Assembly (NCBI RefSeq): GCF_029109325.1
Contig: NZ_JAQKQJ010000007.1
Span: 124,001-188,000 of the forward strand
Source of the DNA: Nodosilinea sp. PGN35
GTDB taxonomy: Bacteria > Cyanobacteriota > Cyanobacteriia > Phormidesmidales > Phormidesmidaceae
Direction: 5' to 3'
Length of the DNA: 64,000 bases
Below are positions 9,157 to 17,464 of this stretch, piece after piece; positions within the stretch are counted from its first letter, which is position 1, and every line of letters starts with the position of its first letter. A model generated the notes under the pieces. It made no database searches and had not been told where the DNA came from. It was given only the letters and a program-made list of their open reading frames with translations. A program made the position numbers and the translations under genes.

Positions 9157-9187
9157 ATCGCGCTGTAGAATAATCGCGCTGTAGAAT
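9157..9187 (+). repeat. adjacent 15-bp direct repeat at the trpE start
   Basis: ATCGCGCTGTAGAAT occurs twice, separated by one base (9157-9171 and 9173-9187). The second copy overlaps the first possible trpE start codon (9186). It looks like a recent tandem duplication; no regulatory role is shown. Confidence 0.8.
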
Positions 9188-10724
9188 GAGTGCCATGATT
9201 TTTCCAGCCTTTGAGCAGTTTCAAGCCTACGCATCTCAGGGCAACTTTGTGCCCGTTTACCAGGAGTGGCTGGCCGATCTCGACACGCCGGTATCGGCCT
9301 GGTACAAGGTCTGTGCCGGGCAGCCCTACAGTTTTTTGCTGGAGTCGGTAGAGGGGGGCGAAACCCTGGGTCGCTACAGTTTTCTGGGCTGCGATCCGCT
9401 GTGGGTGTTGGCGAGCCGGGGCGACCAGTCTACCCAAACCCACCGCGACGGCACCGTCATTGAGCATCAGGGCAACCCCTTCGATACCCTGGCCGCCTGC
9501 CTGGCCCCCTACCAGCCGGTCAAGCTGCCTGCTCTACCTCCGGGCATTGGCGGCCTGTTTGGCTTTTGGGGCTACGAGCTCATCCGCTGGATTGAGCCCA
9601 CGGTGCCGGTTCACCCCCCCAGCCCTGACGACCTGCCCGATGGCCTGTGGATGCAGGTGGACAGCCTGCTGATCTTTGACCAGGTGCAGCGCAAGATCTG
9701 GGCCGTGGCCTACGCTGACCTGCGCTCCCCCGGTGCAGATGTGCAGCGGGCCTACGAGGGGGCCTGCGATCGCGTCCGACAGCTGCTTCACAAGCTCACC
9801 CTGCCGTTGCCCCCGGCTCCGGCTACCCTATCCTGGCACCCCCCCCAGGTGGATGCCGCCCCGGTAGACTACCGCAGCAACCGCACCCCTGCCGAATTTT
9901 GCGCCAGTGTTGAGCGTGCCAAGGCCCACATTCAGGCTGGGGATATCTTTCAGGTAGTGATCTCCCAGCGGCTGAACACCACCTACGGGGGCGACCCCTT
10001 TGACCTGTACCGATCCCTGCGACAGATCAACCCGTCTCCCTACATGTGCTACTTCAACTTCTACGACTGGCAGCTGATCGGCTCCAGCCCTGAGGTTATG
10101 GTCAAGGCCACCCTGGCCGATGACCCCAGTCAGCCCCAGGTGGCCACGGTGCGCCCCATCGCCGGTACCCGGCCCCGGGGCAAGACTGTGGCCGAAGACA
10201 CCGCCTACGAGCAAGACCTGCTGGCCGACCCCAAAGAGCGCGCCGAACACGTCATGCTGGTTGACCTAGGCCGTAACGACCTGGGCCGGGTGTGCCTCAG
10301 CGGCACGGTGCAGGTGGATGAGCTGATGGTAATCGAGCGCTATTCCCACGTCATGCACATTGTCAGCAATGTGGTGGGTGCCCTCCACCCCAGCAAAACC
10401 GCCTGGGATTTGCTCAAGGCCTGCTTTCCGGCGGGCACCGTCAGCGGCGCGCCCAAGATTCGCGCCATGCAGATCATTCACGATCTAGAACCCTGTCGGC
10501 GCGGCCCCTACTCGGGGGTCTACGGCTACTACGACTTTGAGGGGCAGCTGAACACCGCCATCACCATTCGCACTATGGTGGTGCGATCGCTCCCTGAGGG
10601 GGGGCATAGCGTTGCGGTACAGGCCGGGGCTGGGCTGGTCGCCGACTCGGTACCCGAGACCGAGTACCAGGAGACCCTCAACAAGGCCCGAGGCATGCTG
10701 GAAGCAATTCGGTGTCTCGGCTAG
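9186..10724 (+). CDS. trpE: anthranilate synthase component I
   Basis: About 512 residues. The N-terminal allosteric motif SFLLESVEGGETLGRYSFLG (around residues 48-67) binds tryptophan in this family. The chorismate-binding domain includes IQAGDIFQVVISQRL, RPIAGTRPRG, DPKERAEHVMLVDLGRNDLG, FPAGTVSGAPKIRAMQ and RRGPYSGVYGY. The enzyme converts chorismate and glutamine-derived ammonia to anthranilate with a TrpG partner, which is not in this window. The start may be 9186 or the ATG at 9195 (MIFPAF); the ribosome site is unclear because of the repeated 15-mer. Placement just after psaD matches the Synechocystis arrangement. Confidence 0.95.
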   Translation: MSAMIFPAFEQFQAYASQGNFVPVYQEWLADLDTPVSAWYKVCAGQPYSFLLESVEGGETLGRYSFLGCDPLWVLASRGDQSTQTHRDGTVIEHQGNPFDTLAACLAPYQPVKLPALPPGIGGLFGFWGYELIRWIEPTVPVHPPSPDDLPDGLWMQVDSLLIFDQVQRKIWAVAYADLRSPGADVQRAYEGACDRVRQLLHKLTLPLPPAPATLSWHPPQVDAAPVDYRSNRTPAEFCASVERAKAHIQAGDIFQVVISQRLNTTYGGDPFDLYRSLRQINPSPYMCYFNFYDWQLIGSSPEVMVKATLADDPSQPQVATVRPIAGTRPRGKTVAEDTAYEQDLLADPKERAEHVMLVDLGRNDLGRVCLSGTVQVDELMVIERYSHVMHIVSNVVGALHPSKTAWDLLKACFPAGTVSGAPKIRAMQIIHDLEPCRRGPYSGVYGYYDFEGQLNTAITIRTMVVRSLPEGGHSVAVQAGAGLVADSVPETEYQETLNKARGMLEAIRCLG

Positions 10725-10768
10725 CTTGAGACGGCGGTAGGCGAGCCAGGCCGCCAGCCCCCTGAGAT

Positions 10769-11509
10769 TTAGCCGCAGCCCTCAGCCCAGGTCACCGACG
10801 GAAACTGGCCAGCCCGAAACTGCGTCACCCGCCCCTGGTCGTCGGTTTCAAACACCAGGCGATAGACGTCTTCGCCCGGATCTTGAGGGGTAAAAATAAC
10901 GGTTTTGCCAAGGGTGGCTGGGTTGGCGGTAGCCTCTAGCTGCTGGCCATACACCCGCACCAGATCGCGCTCGGTGGAGCCAATTCTAATGCCGCTGCGG
11001 GTAGTTGTCAGGCTGCCCGGCCAGACCTCCACCCGCAGTACCTGATCGTTGATGGCCATCAGCCCGAGGGGTTCACCGTGGTCTTTGATGCGATAGTACT
11101 GACACTGGCCGTTGCTGGCCTCGTCGATCAGCACCGGGGTTAGCCCCTTTGCCCGCAGCTCGTCTAGATCCATGCCAATGCGAATGGGGCCAAGGCCGGT
11201 GGTTTTGAGGGGAGCGGCCAGCAGGGCCAGGGTGGGCACGGTGGTGACATCGGCCTCCGGAGCCAGGGCGATCGCCCGCTGCATCACCCGCAGCGAGCTG
11301 AGGGGAGCCAGCACTCCGTTGAGTAACGTGCCCGCTTTGGGGCTGTAGTAAGGCGATGGCTGAGCCGTCGCCGTTGAGGCGCTAGCGAGGGTAGCCTGGG
11401 CTGTCCCCTGGGGCCGCTGGCCGAAGCCTGCGGCCACGATACCCACCAATGCGGTAGCGGCGGCGATCGCAGCTAGGGCCTTCTGCCCTGTTTGTCTCCC
11501 CTTAACCAT
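10769..11509 (-). CDS. exported hypothetical protein
   Basis: 246 residues. A basic start (MVKGRQTGQK) and a hydrophobic stretch (ALAAIAAATALVGIVAAGF) form a signal peptide or membrane anchor, followed by an Ala/Ser/Thr/Pro-rich linker. The globular part has two repeats of a G(P/I)IRIG motif (GLGPIRIGMDLDELRAKG at about residue 105 and SGIRIGSTERDLVRVYG at about 170), a pattern seen in small extracellular bacterial proteins of unknown function. GAGGAG lies just upstream of the ATG at 11509, supporting the start. It diverges from the SLH gene. No function can be assigned. Confidence 0.78.
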   Translation of the reverse strand: MVKGRQTGQKALAAIAAATALVGIVAAGFGQRPQGTAQATLASASTATAQPSPYYSPKAGTLLNGVLAPLSSLRVMQRAIALAPEADVTTVPTLALLAAPLKTTGLGPIRIGMDLDELRAKGLTPVLIDEASNGQCQYYRIKDHGEPLGLMAINDQVLRVEVWPGSLTTTRSGIRIGSTERDLVRVYGQQLEATANPATLGKTVIFTPQDPGEDVYRLVFETDDQGRVTQFRAGQFPSVTWAEGCG

Positions 11510-11723
11510 TGCTCCTCTTCCGATGCATGACTAACCAGCGACAGTCGAACAGTCCCCGATACTTCCGGCCGCCCTGGGCGCTACCGTAGCCTAAGTTCAA
11601 CGCTTAATCAGCTCAAACCCTAGGCAAGATTTATCATAGGGGCAAGGCCGTCAATTGGTATGACCTAGCCATAGGGTGACTTAGCACCCGCTTTAGTGTA
11701 GCAGCCGCAGCCCTCTGCCCCCA

Positions 11724-12668
11724 ATGCCCTGGTTATTTCGTCCTCTGCTTCGGCAGCCCCAGCCCTCGTCAACCCCTAGAAAGCGGTGGCAGCCGCTAGT
11801 GCCCGCCGGGCTGTTGACGCTCGCTGTCGGCCTCATTCTCCTAGCCTGGAGTAGTGAACGCCCCGTCGATGCCGAGGCCACCCTCATACCTGCCACCCAA
11901 CCCACTCCGGCGAGGGGGGTTAAGCAGCTGTTTCGTCGCCCTCTACCGCCGCCCCCGCTGACGGTACCGCCCCCGGTTCTTCCCCAGCCCCTGCCGCCCC
12001 AGCAGGCCTGGCCCGATCTACCGCTGGTGCAAACCCAGCCCCGCTTCAGTGACCTCAGTGCTGACCACTGGGCCTGGCCGCAGCTGGCTGACCTCGCCCG
12101 GCGCGATCTGGTTTCGGGGTTCCCCGACGGCACCTTTCGCCCCGGCGCGACAGTGACGCGGGCCGAGTTGGCGGCGCAGCTGGCTCGACTGTTTGATCTC
12201 CCCCCCGACCGGCAGAATATGCCCCTGACCACCTACCCAGATCTAGGGCCAGACCACTGGGCCTACGCTAGCGTGCAAAAGTCAATAGGTATGGGGTTTC
12301 TCAGCGGTCATCCCGAAGGCAAATTTCTGCCCGACCAAACCGTTACCCGCATTCAGGTGATTGTGGCGTTGGCCAGCGGGCTGGGTCTAAAGTCGAGTCG
12401 TGGGGCAGCCACAGTGCTGGCTCCCTACAGCGATCGCAATCAGGTTCCCCCCTGGGCCGTAGGCTCGCTGGTGGCGGCTACGGACGCGGGTTTGGTGGTC
12501 AACTATCCCCACATCAACACCCTAGCCCCCAGCCAACTGGCCAGCCGGGCTGAAGTGGCAACCATGCTGCACCGAGCCCTGGTGTACACTGGCCGCCTTA
12601 GGCAGGTAGCGTCCCCCTACGTTGTCGCGCCATCCCCCCACCCGTTAGAACTGAACCCGCATCCCTAA
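11724..12668 (+). CDS. SLH-domain protein with N-terminal membrane anchor
   Basis: 314 residues. A basic N-terminus is followed by one hydrophobic helix (about residues 26-43), a proline-rich linker (about 70-100), and three S-layer homology repeats starting near residues 108, 172 and 240 (FSDLSADHWAWPQL, YPDLGPDHWAYASV, YSDRNQVPPWAVGSL, each followed by an R-E/R-x helix). SLH domains bind cell-wall polymers or peptidoglycan. In cyanobacteria SLH is usually fused to an OprB-type porin; no porin barrel is present here, so the protein may link the inner membrane to the wall (inference). No good ribosome site precedes the ATG, so the start is moderately sure. Confidence 0.85.
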   Translation: MPWLFRPLLRQPQPSSTPRKRWQPLVPAGLLTLAVGLILLAWSSERPVDAEATLIPATQPTPARGVKQLFRRPLPPPPLTVPPPVLPQPLPPQQAWPDLPLVQTQPRFSDLSADHWAWPQLADLARRDLVSGFPDGTFRPGATVTRAELAAQLARLFDLPPDRQNMPLTTYPDLGPDHWAYASVQKSIGMGFLSGHPEGKFLPDQTVTRIQVIVALASGLGLKSSRGAATVLAPYSDRNQVPPWAVGSLVAATDAGLVVNYPHINTLAPSQLASRAEVATMLHRALVYTGRLRQVASPYVVAPSPHPLELNPHP

Positions 12669-12694
12669 AAGGGGTCTGGGCTGACAAAAATGCT

Positions 12695-13240
12695 TTAAAA
12701 CGAAGGCAGCGAAATGCCGTCTAAACCGTCCTGCTCCAGGGTAGGCAGCTCTAGGCGCTGGCTGCGGCGGGTGCGCATGGCCAGGCGATAGCTCACGCTC
12801 TGGAGCTCGGCCTGGAGCTGGCGATTTTCGCGCTGAATCTCGGCCACCCGCTGCTTGACGGCATCCATGCGCTCGGCAAACTTTTGGCGGTACACCGTAG
12901 GCAGTTCTTGCACCACCTGCTCCAGCATGCGGGTGCGATCGGTCAACTCTTGCACTGTTTGGCGCAGCTGAAGCACTTCACCGTCGCGCTCTTCGAGCTG
13001 CCCCTGGTAGAAATCAATCTGCTTTTCAACCCCTCGCAGCTGATCGCGCAGGGCGGTTAACTCCGCCTGGTGCTGCTCCGAGACCTCAGGGGTGGGTACA
13101 AACCCGGTATTGCCCTTCACCAGGCGAAACAGCTCCTGAGACAGCTGCTGCACCAGTTGGTCACGAATGGCCAGCTCAGACTCAAGCCGAGCAATTTCAG
13201 CCTGCTGCTCGTTCATATCAGTATATGAAGACTGCGCCAC
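12695..13240 (-). CDS. coiled-coil conserved cyanobacterial protein
   Basis: 181 residues, almost entirely heptad-rich helix: IARLESELAIRDQLVQQLSQELFRLVKGN, then LRDQLRGVEKQIDFYQGQLEERDGEVLQLRQ and MDAVKQRVAEIQRENRQLQ broken by prolines (VPTPEV, QELPTVY). It has no signal or membrane segment. The RDQLVQQLSQELFRLVKGN stretch is, as I recall, strongly conserved in a cyanobacterial family of unknown function (a name like Npun_F5560 family comes to mind; not verified). A scaffold or adaptor role is inference. It converges on the SLH gene with 26 bp between stops. Confidence 0.8.
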   Translation of the reverse strand: MAQSSYTDMNEQQAEIARLESELAIRDQLVQQLSQELFRLVKGNTGFVPTPEVSEQHQAELTALRDQLRGVEKQIDFYQGQLEERDGEVLQLRQTVQELTDRTRMLEQVVQELPTVYRQKFAERMDAVKQRVAEIQRENRQLQAELQSVSYRLAMRTRRSQRLELPTLEQDGLDGISLPSF

Positions 13241-13652
13241 AAGACTACTCCCACACCAAACGACTACCCTGCTACCCGATGCACCAAAGCCTAAATTGCC
13301 TTCCCTGGGCCAGTTTGATCAGCCATGCCAACGGCACTTGGGCCATTACAGCCAGACTGTGCCAGGGTCAGATTGAGTTGCTGCTAATTTATAACACCTG
13401 CCCGCAAAGTTGGCACAGGCAAATTAAAATGCAGTTTGTTATGGCCGTTGTCAGAACCCCCTAGGACGTTCTGTAAATGCCTGGAGCGAAGTCAGCTCTG
13501 GCCAGGGATAGAGGCAGGTGTTCTCGGCGCAGTGGCCGTCGCTATAAACCAGAGCCGCTGGATAAACCAAAGCCGCTGGTCAACCTCACCCCTTGGGTAG
13601 ATCGCTCAGCGGCTTTACCAGACTGGTTGGTAGGGCTAACCCCGCAGTGGGC
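13241..13652. other. 412-bp intergenic region between coiled-coil gene and rpsF
   Basis: No convincing gene is seen. It holds an 18-bp tandem duplication (ATAAACCARAGCCGCTGG at 13544-13561 and 13562-13579). Reading the minus strand after rpsF there is an imperfect stem AGCCGCTG...CAGCGGCT (about 13570-13615), possibly a weak terminator for rpsF. The part near 13241-13450 should hold the promoter of the coiled-coil gene. Confidence 0.55.
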
Positions 13653-14018
13653 CTACTCTTCTTCGCTAGCGGCGACCGCCGCCACCGCCTCAGCGGGCTC
13701 TTCGACCTCGGCGGGCAGGGGTTCGTCAGACTCTTGCTTCACGGTCAAGAAACGAATGACCTCCTCACTGAGGCGCATGGCGCGCTCCAGGGGGGCGATC
13801 GCCCCCCCAGGCCCAGTGTAGTTCATCTGGATATAGATGCCTTCGCGGTGGCGATCGATTTCGTAGGCCAGGCGGCGCTTGCCCCGGTGCTGGGTCTCTA
13901 AAATTGAGGCACCCTGGTCTTTCAGCATGGTCTGGTATTTGCCAATGGTGGCATCAATGGCCTCATCGTTGAGATCAGGCCGCAAAATGTACATGGTTTC
14001 GTACATGTAGGCTTTCAT
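13653..14018 (-). CDS. rpsF: 30S ribosomal protein S6
   Basis: 121 residues. Typical S6 features are [17 protein letters not shown] at the start, the [11 protein letters not shown] strand and [34 protein letters not shown]6 binds 16S rRNA with S18 in the platform of the small subunit. The acidic tail ([20 protein letters not shown]) is an extension common in cyanobacterial S6. AAGGAG lies 6-11 bases before the ATG at 14018. The bacterial partners rpsR and rplI are not adjacent, which is normal in cyanobacteria. Confidence 0.97.
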   Translation of the reverse strand: MKAYMYETMYILRPDLNDEAIDATIGKYQTMLKDQGASILETQHRGKRRLAYEIDRHREGIYIQMNYTGPGGAIAPLERAMRLSEEVIRFLTVKQESDEPLPAEVEEPAEAVAAVAASEEE

Positions 14019-14178
14019 TAAAACTCCTTGTGGACATAGTGGCCTTTAGCAGCCAAAAATGGGCATAAACAAGCGCCTGTGGCCATTGCGACCCAGCGCT
14101 TACCCATGCCTTAGTATTGGCGCAAAGACAAGGATCTACAATCATACCAAGAATTAGCAGGCCAAGAGTTAGAAAATT

Positions 14179-14955
14179 ATGGCGCAACGCTACGTTAGGG
14201 TTCAGTCTCAATCCGGGCAGCTGCACTACGGGCTGCTGCGCCCCGATCGCAGTGTGCAGGTGCTAGACGCGCCGCCCTGGCTCCAGGGACAGCCCACCGA
14301 GGTCGAGCTGCTGCCCAGCAGCTACGACCTGCTGGCTCCCTGCGCTCCCTCTAAGGTAGTGGCCGTGGGCAAAAACTACGCCAACCATGCCGCTGAAATG
14401 GGTACCGATACGCCGCCGGAGCCCCTGCTGTTTATCAAGCCATCCACGGCGGTAACCGCCGCCGGAGCCCCCATTTACTACCCGCCCCAGGCCACCCAGG
14501 TTGATTACGAAGGCGAACTGGCGGTAGTGATTGGCGATCGCTGCGCCCACGTGGCTCCCGAAGCCGCCCGCGCCAAGATTTGGGGGTACACCATTGCCAA
14601 CGATGTCACCGCCCGCGATCTGCAAAAGCGCGACGGTCAGTGGACTCGAGCTAAAGGCTTCGACACGTTCTGTCCCCTAGGCCCCTGGATTGTGCGAGAA
14701 CTCAGCGCCGGAGCCCTGCTCCACACCTTTCTCAACAACCAAGCCACCCCCGTACAGGCGGCCTCTATCGAAGAAATGACCTACAGCCCCGACTACCTGG
14801 TGTCCTACATCAGCGAAATCATGACCCTGCTGCCGGGGGACGTCATTTTAACCGGCACCCCCGCCGGAGTCGGCCCTCTCACCGTTGGCGACCAAGTCAG
14901 AGTAGAAATCGAAGGCATCGGTGCCCTCGAAAATACCGTCGCCCGCCGTCCCTAG
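14179..14955 (+). CDS. fumarylacetoacetate hydrolase family protein
   Basis: 258 residues of the FAH fold. The metal and active-site motifs are visible: KVVAVGKNYANHAAEMG, then DYEGELAVVIG with the metal-binding Glu residues, ANDVTARDLQKRDGQWTRAKGFDTFCPLGPW, and the C-terminal GDVILTGTPAGVGPL. Members include acylpyruvate hydrolases, oxaloacetate decarboxylases and isomerases of aromatic catabolism, all acting on beta-dicarbonyl-type substrates with Mg2+ or Mn2+. No aromatic pathway cluster surrounds it, so an acylpyruvase or oxaloacetate decarboxylase-like housekeeping role is more likely (inference). The last four bases overlap the end of the convergent Tic20 gene. Confidence 0.9.
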   Translation: MAQRYVRVQSQSGQLHYGLLRPDRSVQVLDAPPWLQGQPTEVELLPSSYDLLAPCAPSKVVAVGKNYANHAAEMGTDTPPEPLLFIKPSTAVTAAGAPIYYPPQATQVDYEGELAVVIGDRCAHVAPEAARAKIWGYTIANDVTARDLQKRDGQWTRAKGFDTFCPLGPWIVRELSAGALLHTFLNNQATPVQAASIEEMTYSPDYLVSYISEIMTLLPGDVILTGTPAGVGPLTVGDQVRVEIEGIGALENTVARRP

Positions 14956-15446
14956 CGCACCTGCATGTGTACGGCCTCTGAAATTGTTGGAATCTCGGCG
15001 TACAGGCCCCGAAAGGTCTGCACCAGAGAGTAACCAACCGCAATCAGCATGCCCAAAAACAGGACATTGGACAGGGTGCTAAACAGCAGCTCTCCAAACA
15101 CGCTGGGATCTAGCAGACTGAGCATGAGGCTGAATACCGCCAAAATAATGCTCAGCAAAATCGCCTGCATCGTGTTGAAGCGGATGAATCGGCTGATGTT
15201 TTCATTGCGCACCACCAGCAGAATGAGCGCAAAGAACACAATCAGCCCGAAGAAGGGAATCGTGCGCTCCAGGGTGCCATAGACCGTGATTAGGGGAGCC
15301 AGGGGCAGCAGCAAAAACCCAAACACCGGAAACTGGTTGATCAGCTGAATACCGTAGGGTAGCCCGGCGGTAACCGGCAAAATGTAGGGCAGGGCCGCCA
15401 GCAGGCGATCCAAAAGGGTGGGGTTCGGGGAACTGCTCCAGGTCAT
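14952..15446 (-). CDS. Tic20-family membrane protein
   Basis: 164 residues with four hydrophobic helices and the family signature near the start: LLDRLLAALPYILPVTAGLPYGIQLINQFP. Then VVRNENISRFIRFNTMQAILLSIIL and the C-terminal helix LFLGMLIAVGYSLVQTFRGLYAEIPTISEAV follow. In chloroplasts Tic20 is a core inner-envelope protein-import component; the function of the cyanobacterial homologues is not settled. The gene overlaps the end of the FAH-family gene on the other strand by four bases, so the two transcripts converge. Confidence 0.92.
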   Translation of the reverse strand: MTWSSSPNPTLLDRLLAALPYILPVTAGLPYGIQLINQFPVFGFLLLPLAPLITVYGTLERTIPFFGLIVFFALILLVVRNENISRFIRFNTMQAILLSIILAVFSLMLSLLDPSVFGELLFSTLSNVLFLGMLIAVGYSLVQTFRGLYAEIPTISEAVHMQVR

Positions 15447-15618
15447 GGGTCTCTCCAGACAAATGTTAAGGTCTACCGAGCTATAGCCTTACCATATCGT
15501 AAATTCACAGTTTGCCGGTTGACCCTAGGGAGCGGAACAGACGCCACAGCAACTTGGTCAATCGCCCCTCCGACCTCAGCCTGGGCCGCCCTCAAAGCCG
15601 AGATGCCTATCCCCACGC

Positions 15619-15816
15619 TCAATCAATATTAGCTACCCGAAAGCCCATCTGGCACTCAAACTGAGCGGGCTGGGCCTGGTCTAAAGTGATCACCGGCCGA
15701 CCACAGCGCAGTCTGCCCTGCTGCCAGCGGGGCTGACCGTGGCGATCGGCCATCAGGCAGTTGCAGCACACCGCCTGGGGCGAGATGAGTTGGTTTTCGG
15801 TCATGAGCACCAGCAT
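15619..15816 (-). CDS. small cysteine-rich conserved hypothetical protein
   Basis: 65 residues starting MLVLMTENQLISPQAVCCNC. GGGAGG stands 8 bases before the ATG at 15816, which is preferred over an in-frame GTG at 15825. The cysteines (CCNC, a later RCG and ECQ) look like a possible metal site, and QGRLRCGRPVITLDQAQPAQFECQMGFRV reads as real protein. The pattern CCNCLMADRxGQPRWxxGRLxCG seems familiar from cyanobacterial genomes, but I cannot verify that here. Function unknown; a small zinc- or iron-binding protein is a guess. Confidence 0.6.
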   Translation of the reverse strand: MLVLMTENQLISPQAVCCNCLMADRHGQPRWQQGRLRCGRPVITLDQAQPAQFECQMGFRVANID

Positions 15817-15933
15817 GATGGTCACCTCCCTAATGTCGGGGTTAACCTGACCTTTTCCTAATCTTAGGATGACCTACGGAAGCTGCTGTGTGCTGGCATA
15901 CGCAATCAAACTCAACCGGCTGTATAAAAGCTT

Positions 15934-15963
15934 GGCAAGGCATACCCGTAGGGACGCCTTGCC
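15934..15963 (-). terminator. possible terminator of the rimO-crhR operon
   Basis: An 8-bp perfect stem GGCAAGGC / GCCTTGCC encloses a 14-base loop. On the minus strand it is followed by AAGCTTTT, a weak T-tract. It lies 49 bp past the crhR stop. The stem could equally be a dispersed repeat. Confidence 0.45.
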
Positions 15964-16011
15964 CACGGCCGTAGTCTCTGGTTGACCATGGGCAGCCCTG
16001 GAGTATTGCCT

Positions 16012-17421
16012 TTACTCCTTCGCCTTGCTGACTTCGCGGGGCTCGGATGCGACCCCTTTGCGCTTTTTAGGCAGGGGCACTCCCCCTTCAGTCAGCTCGG
16101 GCTCGCTGCTGTGGTGCTCGCGCTGCCAGGCAGGTACGGTTTGATCGTAGGCCATTTGCAGCGCAGCGGCGGCAACAGTGCGCAGGTCGTACTCTTCGCT
16201 GAGCTGAGACACAATCGGCAAAAACGACGCCAGGCGCTCGCTGGTAATGGCCTCGCGCACCTGGCTGCGCAGACGCTCCAGGTTGCGGGCGGCAATTTCG
16301 GCCCGGGTGGGAATTTTTACCAGGGTCATGGGCTGCTTGGTGTGGCGCTCAATCTGCCGCAGTTTGTACTTCTCTAGGGGGGTTACCAGGGAAATTGCCA
16401 CCCCTTTTTTACCCGCCCGCCCGGTGCGGCCAATGCGGTGCACATAGCTCTCCATGGCGTCGGGCATGTCGAAGTTAATCACGTGGGTGAGGTCGTCTAC
16501 GTGGAGGCCCCGGGCGGCAATATCGGTGGCTACGACCAGCTTCACCTGCTGCTGGCGAAAGCGCATCAGCAGCCGCTCGCGCTGGGACTGGCTGAGATCG
16601 CCGTGGTACTCATCAACGCTGTAGCCCGCTGCCTGGAGCTGGCGGGTGAGGTCGCCAGCGGTGCGACGGGTGCGCACAAAGATAATGGCGGTCTCAGGAT
16701 CTTCCAGCTCCAGAATGGGCTGGAGGGCGCGCACCTTGGTCCAGCCCCGGGGCACAATGTAGCTCACCTGCTGAATCTGCTTGGGTGATACTTTAGGCGA
16801 CTGCACCGTGACGGTGACGGGCGACTGCAAAAACTTGGTGGCCAGCTCCCGAATGGCTGGAGCCATGGTGGCCGAGAAGAAAGCCGTTTGGCGATTGGCA
16901 GGGGCTTTGCTGAGAATTTTTTCAACGTCTTGAATAAAGCCCATGTTGAGCATTTCGTCGGCTTCATCGAGCACCAGCCAGCCCAGGTGCTTGAGGGACA
17001 GACTGCCCCGGTTGAGCATATCGAGCACGCGACCGGGAGTGCCCACTACGATCTGGGTACCCCGCCGCAGCTGCTCCTGCTGGCGCTCGATGGACTGACC
17101 GCCGTAGATGGCCAGCACCTTGGGGCGACCGTCGATGCGAAAACCGCGCATGGCTTGGCAAACCTGGATGGCTAGCTCGCGGGTGGGGGTTAGAACCAGT
17201 ACCTGCACGGCCGGGTTGCTGGCATCGACCTGCTCCATTAAGGGCAAGGCAAAGGCGGCGGTTTTGCCGGTGCCGGTTTGGGCCTGGCCAATGAGGTCTC
17301 GCCCCGAGAGCAGATGGGGAATGGCCTCCGCCTGAATGGCCGTGGGTTCGTCGTAGCCCATATTTTCAAGATGGCTAACGCGGGCGGCAGACAATCCCAA
17401 ACTGGCAAACGATAAGGTCAT
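16012..17421 (-). CDS. crhR: DEAD-box RNA helicase (CrhR-like)
   Basis: 469 residues with all DEAD-box motifs: Q motif (GYDEPTAIQAEAIP), I (AQTGTGKT), Ia (PTREL), Ib (TPGR), II (DEAD), III (SAT), and VI (HRIGRTGR). The C-terminal extension (about 380-469) is basic and ends in a low-complexity KKRKGVASEPREVSKAKE tail. In Synechocystis CrhR is a redox- and cold-regulated helicase that unwinds and anneals RNA. The gene follows rimO on the same strand with a 43-bp gap, the same rimO-crhR operon known there. The identity as CrhR rests on family plus this synteny. Confidence 0.92.
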   Translation of the reverse strand: MTLSFASLGLSAARVSHLENMGYDEPTAIQAEAIPHLLSGRDLIGQAQTGTGKTAAFALPLMEQVDASNPAVQVLVLTPTRELAIQVCQAMRGFRIDGRPKVLAIYGGQSIERQQEQLRRGTQIVVGTPGRVLDMLNRGSLSLKHLGWLVLDEADEMLNMGFIQDVEKILSKAPANRQTAFFSATMAPAIRELATKFLQSPVTVTVQSPKVSPKQIQQVSYIVPRGWTKVRALQPILELEDPETAIIFVRTRRTAGDLTRQLQAAGYSVDEYHGDLSQSQRERLLMRFRQQQVKLVVATDIAARGLHVDDLTHVINFDMPDAMESYVHRIGRTGRAGKKGVAISLVTPLEKYKLRQIERHTKQPMTLVKIPTRAEIAARNLERLRSQVREAITSERLASFLPIVSQLSEEYDLRTVAAAALQMAYDQTVPAWQREHHSSEPELTEGGVPLPKKRKGVASEPREVSKAKE

Positions 17422-17464
17422 GGTGGTTCCTAGGGACGGTGGACAAAAAAATATCGGATCCGAC

